From positions 186,001-250,000 of the forward strand of contig CAJQUW010007129.1 of NCBI GenBank assembly GCA_907163375.1: a DNA stretch of 64,000 nucleotides, given 5' to 3'. Position numbers and translations under genes: made by a program. Of the stretch, positions 48,461 to 61,469 are shown piece after piece. The number at the start of each line of letters is the position of its first letter. The first letter of the stretch is position 1. The notes beneath the pieces are model-generated. The model was given only the letters and a program-made list of their open reading frames with translations. It ran no database searches and had not been told where the DNA came from. This stretch comes from Prostheceraeus crozeri. Lineage: Eukaryota > Platyhelminthes > Polycladida > Euryleptidae.

Positions 48461-48640
48461 CACTGAAATAAATGTAGACTTTCAGCTCTGCCTCGAACTA
48501 TAAACACCTCTACCGTCGACGCACACTGAATGACCAACATGCATGTTTATGATTCAAATCACTATGCGTCGACTGATTTTCACTGCGCGTCGACTTCCAC
48601 TGTGCGTTGAATATTCGCACAAACTATAAACGCGCCTTAA

Positions 48641-50826
48641 TTAGAAAGCAAGGTATTGTTGTAGTTGCTTTTTTGCGACAAGAAAAGTTCTAGGGAAGCC
48701 TAGTACCGCAAGTTCTATGACATAGACAAATTACGTACATATGATTAATACATAACCGACATGTTCCGTCAGACTTTTAAGTTCAAGAACATCTGATCTC
48801 CGGCGAAAAAGTTTTGAGCGAAAATATTTCAATGAAGAAATAATTAGTGCAGCAAAAATCCGTCAACTGTACATGCTGGATACGAGTAAGCACTGATGGT
48901 TTTCCTGTCTATTCTGGATATCTGAAATTTCATAATGCCCGGCCGCGAAAGTCATCGTAAGATGAATGATTGTTTCCTATTCGTGCCAGAAAGCCTGTCT
49001 GAACCATCATAATTTGTAAATCCTAGACAATCAAATAACCATCACAGAAGCATCAGACGCTTTCATAGCGCATTTCAAAATTCTCTACCTGCATAATTCC
49101 TGCACTGCAAATATAAGTAGGCCCTAGTTAGCAGTATTTGTGAAACAGAGCTAAAATAATCTGTTGTTATCAATTAAGTCGTTCATAACGTCTTACATTT
49201 CTTATATGCAAGAACTGACAAAAAGCACTTCACGTAAATCATAGAATTTTGAGACTGGCATTGTGGAATCATTCTAAAAATTGACAGGAGAATTTAAAGC
49301 TGAAAACCTTGTGATAATGCGGTCCCTGGTTGGGAAGAAGAAGGAAATTGGGGGACTTGAAACCATAAATTATCTTCATTACAATTGGAGAAACCGATTA
49401 AAAGTGAAAAATAAAATTAATCATAATCATAATTCAAAATAATCATGCTGAATTAATCATAACAATATTCAACATAATTAACTAATCGCATCTAGTCGCA
49501 TCACAAATTTCTAATCAATTGCAGTGTAGTTTGAAGATCACTTAACAAATCGGAGTACCAACATCATTTCTAATGCTTACAATATGAATGGACGTGCAAC
49601 ACATGAATACACATGCATGTACTCTCGCATGTAGCACGTGGCGGCAAAACATCTGTCTCTTACAACTACACGTACAACGCAGGTTGTTCAGTTTGCAATA
49701 GGCAAGTATCGTATTTACAGCTGGACAGTGAGCAGGTATTATCATTGGATGCTGTTCGTATAGAATAGCACTTTCCTCATGAATCTGTCAATAGAAGGTT
49801 TTTGCATTGATGGATTATGATTTACAGCGTTAATTAATTCATTACTTGCATTAAATGCATGCAAAACGCTTTATTGTGAAATGCATGAATACAAGAAAAA
49901 TGCTTATCATGAAAACGCATTTGGTTCTATTCTGCTGATTTCATGTTAAACCAAATATTCTCCTCGGAAATCTAAAATATTTGAGTGTTGGATACATTCC
50001 ATCTTCAAATGAGATCAATCCCTTTTCTGGATTTGAGTGTAAATAATTATTACCGAAAGGAAAATATTGCTTCATGCAATATGCTTCGCACTGATCACTT
50101 AGCGCGCATTTCATCCAAGGAAATATTATCAGCAATTTTAATCGAGAGAAAATTCTGTCACATCAATTCATTGAATGACAATCATTTATTACGAAGTTAT
50201 TGGAGGAGTTCTTATCAGTCAAGTAGTAAACAATGGCAGCCGAATGTGATTATCCTCCTCTATAGTATTGTAAATAATGAAATTCAAACTCAACAAACTT
50301 TCCCATAGATGGATTGTCACATGATTAGAAAGCTGTTGTTGAAATGCTATTAAGTTGTTCCATTTGAGAAACTTTTGAAGATATCTAGACAAGAGACAGG
50401 AAAATTATAGTGTTTCCTTTTGTTTTACTATTGCTACATGGAAATGATAATGTCACTTGTTTGAAAAACCATTAAAAACAATTTATTCACAAGTGGTATG
50501 CAAGTCTTAGCAAGAAATCTCTCATTCTCTATTTCCTTTGATGTAAAGAGTATCCGCCTACAATTTCCAACTATTGGTCGGTCGATGCGATCACCAACAT
50601 TTTAAATACATTTCAGTGGATATCAAGTTTCGCTAAAATTCACTCATCCACAGCGCCAGTTCTTCACAGCTAACTTCGCCCTGCTCCAAACTGCCGTGCT
50701 AGCAGCCACTAATCTTTCCCCTCTTTGAAGGGCATTTGAACCGTTTATAGATACTATGTTGATGACAATTCGTGGTCATCTACAACCCCCTGAAATTTCC
50801 ATCAGCAAACAGCTGCTTGTCCGTTC
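48641..50826. other. No gene recognised
   Basis: AT-rich DNA between the Harbinger element and Tc1 copy B. Frames of 60-107 codons show no motif. Confidence 0.45.
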
Positions 50827-50828
50827 TA

Positions 50829-52394
50829 CAGTCCGTTTCATAAAAAGTGGATCATCCTAAAATTTGACTAAATAAAACATAAGTATGATACAGAGAGCAT
50901 TTTTCATGTTATTTCATGTCCCTAATATATTTAAATGTCCTTATATAATCTGATAAGCTATGATACAGTAACGGTTCTTAAGAAGCTAATATTTTGTGGC
51001 CCTACCCTTATTGTCAATGACATTACCAATTCGTCTAGGTATTGATTCGATGATATCGTTGATTTTTGACTGATCTAACTTTCTCCACTCTCTTCTCAAC
51101 AGTGACGTAAGTTGTGATACGCCATCTGTAGGTAGCAGTGAACGACGAACGTTACGTTTTAGAATACTCCATACATTTTCTGTGGGATTCAGATCAGGAG
51201 AACGAGCTGGCCAAGATAATGTCCTAAGCCCTAATTGAGACTTGCATAAGTTGACTCTACTACTCCTGTGACACGTAGCATTATCATCCATAAATAAATG
51301 TGTGTGAAGTTCAGAGCGGCCATTGGTCCAAATGCCAGCCCAAATCAGTAGAGTCGCACCACCTTGTAGCCGGGGACGATGTAAATATCTCGGAATTTCC
51401 TGATCAGATTTTATCCATAATCTCAATCGACCATCACTATCCTTCAGACGGACTGATGCCTCATCAGACTAGACAACCGATCCCATTGATTTCGCCAGTG
51501 ACAATGACTCATTGCCCATCTGAGACGTCTTTTTGTATGCTGATCTGATAATTCGATCTGAGAGGGCCTCTTACAGCTCTTGAAATTCGACTCAATAAGT
51601 CTTCTACGAATAGTGGACTTAGAAATAGAAGAGTCTAGTGCAGCCATCTCAGTTAACGAGAGACTTGGATCAACTTTAACAAATCTCAAAATTAGGCGGT
51701 CTCTACGTTTGGATGTTTTGCGTGGACGGCCAGAGCCCTCTTTACCACAGAGTCAAAAATCATCATTATGCCATCGATGCACATGTGTGTGAGGGACATT
51801 TAGTCGCTTGCTTGTAGCTCGCAAAGAAAGCCCTAGTTCTAGCAAGGCTGACACTTTGCCTTTTGCGAATGCGATCTCGTTATTGTTCATTTGCTCTTTG
51901 TATTGTTTTCAACCGGTAAGAGATAGATTTCTAGCTGAAAGCAATCAGGAGTGCTGCCAACACCACCGCAACGAAGTCGGGAAGCTATGGAACATCAAGT
52001 CCAGTTACTCACATGTAGCAGTTACATTATTGTTGATAAATAATGGTGCTATACTGGCTCTGATTGACCGAATTTCTTTATTTTTGTTTTGCTTGATAGC
52101 TTTTGGTTTGTAGAAAAACATATTACATAACAAAGGAAACAGATGTAATTTTATAAGAGTGAGGTACGATTTTGTGTAACATTGCTAAATGAAGATCAAA
52201 TTATCTACTACTTTTTTTATCTATAACAGGAAAAAAACTCAATATTCATGCTTGAAATTTCCAACCATGGTATTAGTAAGCACAACTGACATATCTTCCA
52301 AATTTCAGAGAAATTCGTTCAAGTTTGGCGGAGTCAGACAAAGTTGAAGTTAAGGCAATGTTTAAGGGTGATCCATTTTTTATGAAACAATCTG
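50829..52394 (-). mobile_element. Tc1-like transposon, family B, full-length copy
   Basis: Terminal repeats CAGTCCGTTTCATAAAAA (left) and CAGATTGTTTCATAAAAAAT (right, read inward) are bounded by TA on both sides (50827-50828, 52395-52396). At 1566 bp it holds one minus-strand transposase gene. The copy at 59221 is the same family in the opposite orientation. Confidence 0.92.
50986..51890 (-). pseudogene. Tc1-like DD34E transposase, family B, two stop codons
   Basis: Met at 51888-51890 starts the frame (MNNNEIAFAKGKVSALLE). An N-terminal helix-turn-helix with LRATSKRLNVPHTHVHRW is followed by a TGA at 51753-51755, where the sister copy has a sense codon. A second helix-turn-helix contains ISKSTIRRRLIES. 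A TAG at 51469-51471 replaces the Trp of the WSDE motif, which holds the first catalytic Asp. The rest is open: MDDNATCHRSS carries the second Asp and 34 residues on SPDLNPTENVW the Glu; the frame ends at 50986 with NKGRATKY. At about 300 codons it is near full family length, with only two nonsense changes. Confidence 0.9.
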
Positions 52395-52396
52395 TA

Positions 52397-54690
52397 CTAA
52401 CTTAAACAAAGAGAAAAGTCGGATTTCTATGTTAACGAATCTGCTTGTAAAACTCGTCTGCATTCCGTGCACAAACTTTCAGTGGTGAAAATTAACAGTT
52501 ATAAGGAGCAGTACGCCGTCTTATTCATTGTAATCTGCTTTGTGATTTATCGACTAATAATCATTGATCGAAAAAATAGCTCTTTCCTCATTTGAGCCAA
52601 CGGTAGCTATGACCTTTCTCGACGACTGATCAACAACATGATCAAAATTATTAATCAAAGGATATTTGTATGTGGAAAGGATGGTGCTATCAGCGATTAT
52701 CAAATTTGATTGCAATATAAATGCTTTTTTTAATCAATGAATAGGAATTGGAATTGCTGGGCAATAAATTAATAGACATCAATCAATCTATAGGTCTAAA
52801 ATTCTATAGCATGATATTTGACATTTGCGCCTTGATATTTGCTGCAAAAGTTGTTTAACAGTGAATGAACTCCTAGATTTTAGAATTGGGCGCGTGCGTT
52901 TCGCGTCCTTGTCTGGACTATTCAGAAGCAAAAAATTGTCCTGATGCTAGAATTCTCTGTGCGAGATTCTTCATGATCAAGTACTACGTGTCGGATATGT
53001 CCTTCAGTTGATATGGAAAAGGCAAAACAATTTTTTACTAAATATCTGAATGATGTAGACCTAATTTCAGCATAATTCAAAACTGTCACAACAAACAGAA
53101 TTTTCTTAAAAGCAAAAACATTCTATTGCACTATGAGCTCAAGTCAGTTAATTGCATAAGAAATTGATGCATGAATAGTGTGCCATCAAGTAGTTGAAAT
53201 TCAAAACTGAGCAATCATTTAGTTGACGTTGGAATGATGAGCAATTAATTAATTTAAATTCAATTAATTCAGCTTTATTAGACTCGTTCTAATCAGCCGA
53301 GGAATAATGCCGCTGTGTTTGATGGAGATTGGTTCCACGATTGTGAAGGCTAATGAAGCAAATGTACCGAAAATTGTCGTATTTCGAGTATTTAAAGCTC
53401 CTTGCAAGGATTAATTATTCTGTTTATTGTCTATATGAACAGGATGGAGGAAAGCTGGGACTGAAAAATATTGACCAGAATATTATTTTCCTTTTGGTTC
53501 ATGATTTTGGAAGAAAATTTGGCTTCTGTTTTTTTTTTAACTCTCCCGCATTCTCTTCAATAAGTGACAACCTTGAGATATTGATTCGTAGCTCTTAAGC
53601 TCACAGAGGGCGCCGTTCTTCCTCTAATTCGCTTATATAAAAGTATTTGGTAAAACGCATTCTTGCTGTCATGGACGAAAAGTTCCTTTTGCAACTTCAC
53701 CGCATCCCTTCCATGAAATCTGAAACTTTTTATCGTGACAAAGCTCCGAAAATCATATTTGCCAACTGGTTTTAGCGTGCAGCGACTTTACGCTTTGGCG
53801 AGAATCTCTCTCGTGTTTTCTTCATCAGAGGTTCACGTCTCTAGTTGAAATTAAGTCGAAAATGTTCTCCTCACTCTATCTATCCTCTGCAATCTCAAAC
53901 TCATTCGGAATTGCATGAATTTGGCAAAAATATTCTGATCAATCTTTTCTGCGTAATTTTATTCCACAGACTCCATTGCTTCAGATGCGATAGTATCATT
54001 TCGGTTAGAGTCTCAAGAGAGGTTTCAAAGCGAATTGACGGTGAAGAGGTAAACATTTGTTCATATGGTAGGATGACACCATTTAACTCAACTGTTGATT
54101 TAGTTGCCATAAATGTTTGCTAGATGAGGAAATTAGCGGCAGAGAATAAGTTACGGTTGTTATGGTAACTCTGTTGTTACTCAGACGAATAGAGTCAATA
54201 AAGTCAATAATTTCACTTTTTATTCAAGCTGAAAATTTAATGATATCCGTCATGTGCATTGTCTTTCCAAATATCAGAACGGATATCATTACGTGCACGT
54301 TCAGGCAGCTTCGCATTTATGAAAATAGACAAAATTGGTAATAGAAATATATGCTTCACGGGAGTTCTCGCAAATAATTCTGTAAGCAAAATGGTTTCTT
54401 AGTTCTGTGGTTCCCAATCTGGGGATAAATTACCTAGCAATCAATGACAGGTGAGGATGCAAGAATGAATCGATGTTTTGAAATTTGAGGTCTTGATGTC
54501 GCAGAGCGATTTTTCTAGATTTGGAATATAAAGTAATATACTCAAGAACCAGAGATAAAAACTGGGTAGTTACATAAATGTTGATATCCCTCTTGGAAGT
54601 CAGAGTCATATAAAGTATCACATCAGAAGTCGCAGTCGCATTCACGTTTTTAGCTGGAATGGAAGTCGGTTTGGCATCAAATTAAATTCT
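52397..54690. other. No gene recognised
   Basis: AT-rich DNA; frames up to 92 codons without family motifs. No transposon termini seen. Confidence 0.45.
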
Positions 54691-54692
54691 CG

Positions 54693-54807
54693 TGTAGAGT
54701 CACAGCGTGCTGATTGTCACGCGTAGAGTCGCAGTCACGTCGATTGTCACGATTAGAGTCGCAGTCATGTTGATTACCAAGCATGGAGTCGCAGTCGCAG
54801 TCGCATC
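54693..54807. repeat. 30-bp minisatellite
   Basis: About 3.8 copies of a 30-bp unit beginning tagagtcgcagtcacgt and continuing cgattgtcacga, the last copy degenerating into gtcgcagtcgcagtcgc. A related agaagtcgcagtcgcattc lies just upstream at 54625. Confidence 0.85.
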
Positions 54808-54809
54808 TC

Positions 54810-56680
54810 CGTTGTTGTATCAAACATCACAAGTCACGTAGGAAATACATGCAGTTGATCCGCCTGATTCGTCATCTTACATGCAGGTTTTAATTTCAAT
54901 AGGCATATCTGTTTAGTCTACTAGGTTTAAGTCATTAGGTTTATATTTATAATTCAATACGCGACGAAAAGTGTGCATCTTCTCTAGATATGATATCGAA
55001 TGCGGAATTCTATCAAGAGAGCAACAATTGACACAAACTAATCCATCTATGGGAGCAAATGACTGGTTCCCATTTCTTTAGTCCAGTTGTTCTTCAAAAA
55101 CTGCCGGAGCAGGCGGCACCCTCTGAAGTGAGCATCCTCTTTACATCATGACTAAACGTTATGTAAATATTAGAGGAGATGCTGGTACATTCTTCACTTC
55201 AGCAGTGACGCTAGTATAGGAATATAAGAAGTGCTTGGTGTCTTTCTCATTTTAGAACTAATTCTTTAACAGTGTAAACGTGGAATCAAGGGCGATGGGT
55301 GCAGACCTACATTGTGGAAAGATCGCAATATTTTAGTGACTTGAAATACATAAAATAATCACTCCATCCTAAGAATACATTGCAGTTAAGATTCTCTAAA
55401 AACAAGAAGTCTAGGCACCAACATTTCTATAGCCTAGAGATATTGAACCATCCTTTTCACGACGCCAACGATTGAAATGACCATTTAATCAACATTTTCT
55501 TTAGTCGATTTATCGGTTATGCGCAACTTCTATGTTGTCATATTGCATAATTTAAGTGATCCTTCCGGTTTCTCATCAAAATCTGATTGACAATCACACT
55601 TTTATTATTCTCTCTCTTTCAGTTCTCTACGAAGGTCGCAGCAGTTATTTCTTACTTCCTCCGATTTGCATGTTGCTGATACACAAGACAATTGCTGCTT
55701 CGCTTAAGATACTGAGTTTTATGCCATGACTCGAGTAAGGAGCAATCATATTGCATGAATTATTCACATTTGATTTTGCAGGTGCTGCATTGAACGTACA
55801 AGTGAAAACAATAATTCAAAGAGATTGCGCAAAGGCTATGTTATTTACGGATTCAGTCGTTTATATTGACTTTTCTCTTAGAGAAGGAGGACATGAATAT
55901 CGAAGTTTCCATGTGCTCTCTAAAGATAAGAAGTCGTTCATTTCCATGCCGTATTCAACTCATTAAGAAGCACTTTCGTCATACATCACAACCAGCACGC
56001 TACAATTCTCTGAAAGAATCAAAATTTGAGCAGGTGCCGCGTCTCTCGCTAATCAAATTCTGTACGAACTGCTGCAGGTTTATCTGAGCGCACGATGAAA
56101 TATTCATTAGCTCAAACAGTGGCTCTGTAGCGATATTGGGACTCAAACTTTTCTGACATATCGTATTTCAATCTTTCGTTATTCGTGTGTGTTTTACCTG
56201 AGGTGGGATGTTTTCATGCACGACGCGCCAAAGTTTCATGACAGGCAGCTAGAGATGCATGACTTCAACCATTGATATTTCACCCTCAAGTCAAATATTG
56301 CTTCGAAAATGCTTTCAACTGAGAAATAGCGACTGTTTCGCTCTGGTTGTTGTACAGCATAAAGTGGTGAATAATAAATGTTGTGAAAATACTACTATTG
56401 TAATATTACTCGCATGTCATATTTGCCACTGATATCATTTTATTGACACAGCTATAAAATGAACAAATATTTGGCAAGATATTTGAAATTAAAATGAAAT
56501 GATTAAAAATTTCTGCGGGAGAGAATGCTGAATCCGTGTAGATATAATAGCATGATTGCTTAAAAACACTGACAGATGCTGTTGGATTGGACTGTAAGCA
56601 AAAACATGTTTTCCCGGAGGTGCAAAGTTTCAAACAGTGAAAAGACAAATTGCGCATCTGGAGCACTTGATTGCTTCATA
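54810..56680. other. No gene recognised
   Basis: Short frames only, the longest 86 codons (56406-56666 minus), without family motifs. Confidence 0.45.
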
Positions 56681-56683
56681 GTT

Positions 56684-56712
56684 CAGTCGGTAGAGTGATG
56701 GCCTAGTCAATT
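56684..56712 (+). repeat. Truncated tRNA-like SINE head
   Basis: The sequence catagttcagtcggtagag followed by tgatggcctag is a good A box and D arm. No B box follows at the expected distance, so this is a truncated relic. Confidence 0.35.
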
Positions 56713-58150
56713 GTGACAGTGCTATGTACATTGAATGATAATGTCTGAAGAAAATGTAACTGTAAGACAGTGGGCGCATGCGCGACCATATGTGCATTGG
56801 CAGACTCATCAGAATGTGCTAATTTATAAAAGGATACTCCAGTTAAATATACTTTGAAAGTATATTGAATAGTAGGATATTCAAATCAACATAATTTTCC
56901 AAAAACAGAATATTTGATTTTCCATCGCTGTGATTTAAGCAATTTGTTCAAGTCTATCATATTTTTCATTTATTTATTTCTAAATAATTACTATAACTTT
57001 TGTGCATGATATTCTACATTGCCACTAACTAGAAGCTGACATTCTTTACGCAATGTTGTCTTTTCAATGCGCATGAGCATGTCACGCACTATACTTATGC
57101 TGCCATCTAAAAAATTTGGAAGTTTACCAGAATTACATAATTATTTGGCTATAAAATATCAACAGTCTGAAAATTTATGACAATAAGAGAGAAGTCATGC
57201 TGATCACTGAGCTAACATGCAAGATTTTGTTTTGAGCGAAATTACGTGTCCCCCGTCAATCAGCGGCCTCCCTTGAGTTTAAAAGCTTTAAAGAGGAATT
57301 ACTTTGAAAACTTAACCAGATAAAGTTGGTATCCATTACGGCATCCAGACGAAGGAGATTGTGAAAAGCGGCATGAAATTTCATCGCAAATGCTAAAAGA
57401 TACCGGCTGACAATGCTGTAGAAGCTTGCAACAGCACCCGACACCAGCACGTTGGATGAAACTTCGTATACACAATTTTGATTCTTTCTTGTGTTCACTA
57501 TGTCATTAATTTATAATTTGGATTTCGGCTTATTGACTAGAACCACGAACTATTCTTCTCACTTGCCACGTCGATAATTCAGTAGTGAAACAATTCCTCG
57601 TAAAGATAGGCCCTGATACAATCGTCACACGAAAATTTCAACATAGCTATAATTCAAAAAGCAAAGAGGTTTTTGCAACTTCTAAAACCCACGTTTTTGT
57701 TAAATTTTAGCCGGAAATCAATTGCCTCTTTCAATGCAAAAAAATGTTGCAGAAACCGCTTCTGTTTATTAAGTTCTATTTTGAAGCACTCCTTAGAGCA
57801 CATTTTTATGTTTGTTTAAAATTACACACTGTATATTCGATGTACATGCATGTCAAAGATTGTCCATTAGTCGGACAATGCATTTTTATTCATGTCAACT
57901 GTCATCAATTATCAATAATTGAAAACAAATTTAGCTACCAAGATGTCTAATCTTTTAATATCTCAGTAATTGACAAAAATAAGCTCATTTCATTTGGGAT
58001 GAAACTATAATGTAAGCAAATTAATAGAATATGTTTTGAAAACACAAACCGAAAACGGACATTTTGAGATAATATCAGTACTGTCGAGAGCAATTAGAAG
58101 ATTATGTAGGTTGTATGCAATTTTTCGTTGAATGAAATAATAATTGCATT
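56713..58150. other. No gene recognised
   Basis: AT-rich DNA with short frames only; no repeat termini found. Confidence 0.45.
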
Positions 58151-58159
58151 AATGATAAT

Positions 58160-58440
58160 GAAGATTGCAGGGTGCCAGTTCGCCTGGGCATAGAATAGAA
58201 AGATGTCCACTGCGGCACGGCTAAACCAGGATAGAAAAAACGCAGAGCAGCCTGTTGTGCAGTCCTTCAACTTGTTCAGCTATTCTACAGATTTGAAGCT
58301 ATTTTGGGTCATTCCGAGACTGACTGAAGAACCTTTGTAGGGCGAAACGCAGCGTCTACGGCTGCAAGGAATAATTTGTTCAAGTCTAAGGACATCTTCC
58401 TATTAATTATACTATGTAGATTTCAATTTCATTGCTAAGC
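58160..58440 (+). repeat. Dispersed repeat, second copy
   Basis: Shares with 35120-35290 the blocks aacgcagagcagcctgttgt, ttgtagggcgaaacgcagcg and ctacggctgcaagg, and with 35050-35100 the tail ttgttcaagtctaaggacat. The copies are colinear, with an additional 50 bases in the middle here. Confidence 0.6.
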
Positions 58441-59218
58441 AATTAGATTTATCACATGAAATTTCGGCAACAAATAGTTTATTAATTTGAATATTGCTGA
58501 AACATTAAAGCACTTACTGTGATGCACTGTGATCAATTGGCTCAGTGAGTAATAATAAATGATCTAATTGACTCCCTTATGATTAATGAAGCAATGGATC
58601 ACATCAACTCACATACTAAATGCGCCCTTGCCTCGCAAGAAAAACACATCATCACCCTGGTTGTGACCAATTAATTAAAGCCTATTGACGATTACTGATA
58701 TTGAATGAAATGGCAGCTTTTCGGATCCGTTACAATATTTCAACAGAGGAAGCAACCCAACATTTAATGATCCTGTGAAATATTATCCTTTTACACCATG
58801 TTTTCAGAACGAAATGTTCATTGATTATTTCTGGTGCACTAACGTTAGAAAAGTGTAAGTAATGTGTCAAAAGTAGTGTTAATGAATGCCCTAAGATATT
58901 CAACTTAACATGGGAATTCGTATCACATTACTATGTTTAGAAAATAGTGACATATTCAAAATATCTATGTAAAAGTCAATGCACAAATTCCCCAAAAGAG
59001 GCTCGTCGAAGGACAGTCCTAGACTTCTTTCAAATTGAAATTTCAGCACGCTTTCCCTCGTCTACTTTTATGATTTTATTAGCTTCTACTGTGCTTTCAT
59101 AGTATATCTTATTTTAGAGAGATGAAATATAGTATTTAGCATGGATATCTTCTGCATCAATCATGACATGAACTAAGTCATGATTATCGGTTCATACATG
59201 GATATCAGCGGAGTATAA
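58441..59218. other. No gene recognised
   Basis: AT-rich DNA with no long frame. A 9-bp hairpin (aatcatgac/gtcatgatt) sits near 59160-59185. Confidence 0.45.
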
Positions 59219-59220
59219 TA

Positions 59221-60356
59221 CAGATTGTTTCATAAAAAATGGATCACCCTTAAACATCGCCTTAACTTCAACTTTGTCTAACTCCGCCAAACTTGAACGA
59301 ATTTCTCTGAAATTTGGAAGATATGTCAGTTGTGCTTACTAATATCATTGTTGGAAATTGCAAGCACGAATATTGAGTTGTTTTCCTGTTATAGATAAAA
59401 AAATAGTAGATAATTTGATCTTCATTTAGCAATGTTGCACAAAATCATACCTCACTCTTATAAAATTACATCTGTTTCCTTTGTTATGTAATATGTTGTT
59501 CTACAAGCCAAAAGCTATCAAGCAAAACAAAGATAAAGAAAATCGGTCAATCAGAGCCAGTATAGCACCATTATTCATCAACAATAATGTAACTGCTACA
59601 TGTGATTAACTGGACTTGATGTTCCATAGCTTCCTGACTTCGTTGCGGTGGTGTTGGCAGCACTCCTGATTGCTTTCAGCTAGAAATCTATCTCTTACCG
59701 GTTGAAAACAATACAAAGCACAAATGAACAATAACGAGATCACATTCACAAAAGGCAAAGTGTCAGCCTTGCTAGAACTAGGGCTTTCTTTGCGAGCTAC
59801 AAGCAAGCGACTAAATGTCCCTCACACACATGTGCATCGATGGCATAATGATGATTCTCGACTCTGTCGTAAAGAGGGCTCTGGCTGTCCACGCAAAACA
59901 TCCAAACGTAGAGACCGCCTAATTTTGAGATTTGATAAGGTTGATCCAAGTCTCTCGTTAACTGAGATGGCTGCACTAGACTCGTCTATGATCTGAATCC
60001 CATAGAAAATGTATGGAGTATTCTAAAACGTAACGTTCGTCGTTCACTGCTACCTACAGATGGCGTATCACAACTTACGTCACTGTTAAAAAGAGAGTGG
60101 AGAAAGTTAGATCAGTCAAAAATCAACGATATCATCGAATCAATGCCTAGACGAATTGGTAATGTCATTGACAATAAGGGTAGGGCCACAAAATATTAGC
60201 TTCTTAAGAACCGTTGCTGTATCATAGCTTATCAGATTATATAAGGACATTTAAATATATTAGGGACATGAAATAGCATGAAAAATGCTTTCTGTATCAT
60301 ACTTATGTTTTATTTAGTCAAATTTTAGGATGATCCACTTTTTATGAAACGGACTG
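59221..60356 (+). mobile_element. Tc1-like transposon, family B, internally deleted copy
   Basis: Termini CAGATTGTTTCATAAAAAAT at 59221 and the complement of CAGTCCGTTTCATAAAAAGT ending at 60356 lie between TA dinucleotides (59219-59220, 60357-60358). At 1136 bp it is about 430 bp shorter than the copy at 50829. The deletion removes the middle of the transposase, and outside it the two copies are nearly identical by eye. Confidence 0.92.
59724..60199 (+). pseudogene. Tc1-like transposase, family B, core deleted
   Basis: Met at 59724 and the first helix-turn-helix are intact, with a sense codon where copy B has TGA. The frame runs to TEMAALDSS (about 59985), then jumps to DLNPIENVWSILKR, losing the second helix-turn-helix, the first two catalytic Asp residues and most of the fold. 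The junction also shifts the frame, giving a stop at once. The C-terminal remnant keeps the Glu and ends NKGRATKY at 60199. It cannot be catalytic; the N-terminal 90 residues could still bind the element's ends if expressed. Confidence 0.9.
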
Positions 60357-60359
60357 TAG

Positions 60360-61309
60360 ATTCTGTACAGAGACATGTCTTAAAGAGTAAGAATTGACCG
60401 GCGGCTGCGTCTGAGATTTGTTATGTCGCTTCATCGCCACGATCCTCTGGCATAAAATACAACGTAAAATAAACAAATTTAAATTTCTTGAACGCCCTCA
60501 TACAAACAAATATCTAATTTGTTTTTCTATATAATATCTCTAGAGGAATAAAGCACCTTTTCTGTCATGAAATAGCAATAGCCGGAGATACCTCTGGAAA
60601 AATGACATCAAAACATAATCACTCTGAGATATACTTGGATTTGGACGATTTCGAAATTAAAATTGCTGCCTGCAAACTGATGCCAAAATATTGTAAATTC
60701 AATAGTCAACGAAGGCTTGTCAATATTTTCAAAATTATTGGTCGATAGGTCATTAAACTGTCCTGTGAAATGCTCATAAGTTAATGTTGGTCAATTACCA
60801 GGGCTGTAGTTTAATATCGACAGACAAATAATGCTACACATGGAAATGTTCTACCGTAAATAAACAAAAAAAAATCAGAAACCTCTGTTTCTTCTAAAAT
60901 ATGAAACAAAACAATGTTCGATTTTCTGTGGGACGTTCATAAACTGACAAATTCTTTAGTCTTAATCACGCTAGGAGCAAGTGCATTGCATGCAGGTAAT
61001 TGTATTTGAAATGCAATCAAACACTTTTTTCAATGAAGTATCTCCACTTTAAATTTAAAAAGAATATCATGGGTTTTGCCCTCACATGCCACGAGTTTAA
61101 GACAATTAAAAATGATGCTCACCCTGTGATTGGCTGAGTGATCTTCAGACTGCACTCCCATTGGTTGACATTGGGGAGGCATTTCGTGATTGCTTTAGAC
61201 GGTATTTAGGAAAATTTGGTCTCTTGGGGAGCCCCTCTGATTTCAATGTTAGCATGATTCAATCATTTACAAAATTTATTAGATTATTTTTATTATTAAA
61301 TTTATTAGA
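60360..61309. other. No gene recognised
   Basis: AT-rich DNA with short frames only. Confidence 0.45.
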
Positions 61310-61468
61310 TTCATGCCACCTTACGATTCTCAAAGCGAAAAAAGTTAGTCAGCGCGCAAGAATTAGTAACTCGATAAAAATTGAGAAAAGACCTTGACTT
61401 TTATCGAGTTACTAATTTTCGCGCGCTGACTAACTTTTTTCGCTTTGAGAATCGTAAGGTGGCATGAA
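61310..61468. repeat. Long near-perfect hairpin, 70-bp arms, 19-nt loop
   Basis: 61310-61379 is the reverse complement of 61399-61468 with only two mismatches, in the middle of the arm (gcgcaagaatt against gcgcgaaaatt). The arm starts ttcatgccaccttacgattc. No coding content, no obvious target duplication. Confidence 0.9.
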
Positions 61469-61469
61469 C

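Larger units (their letters stand above)
41636..48637. mobile_element. PIF/Harbinger DNA transposon with nested insertions
   Basis: The termini are AGGCGCGTTTATAGT at 41636 and its complement ending at 48637. Similarity extends about 40 bases through TGTGCGAAT and GCACAG words. The flanks are the 3-bp duplication TAA (41633-41635 and 48638-48640), the Harbinger target. Subterminal TTCGCACAGCTGTGCG words recur on the left. It carries the two genes expected of the superfamily: a MADF/Myb-like DNA-binding protein on plus and a DDE transposase on minus, convergent. The span is 7.0 kb, including a 3.2-kb Gypsy insertion and a 358-bp MITE. Confidence 0.93.
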
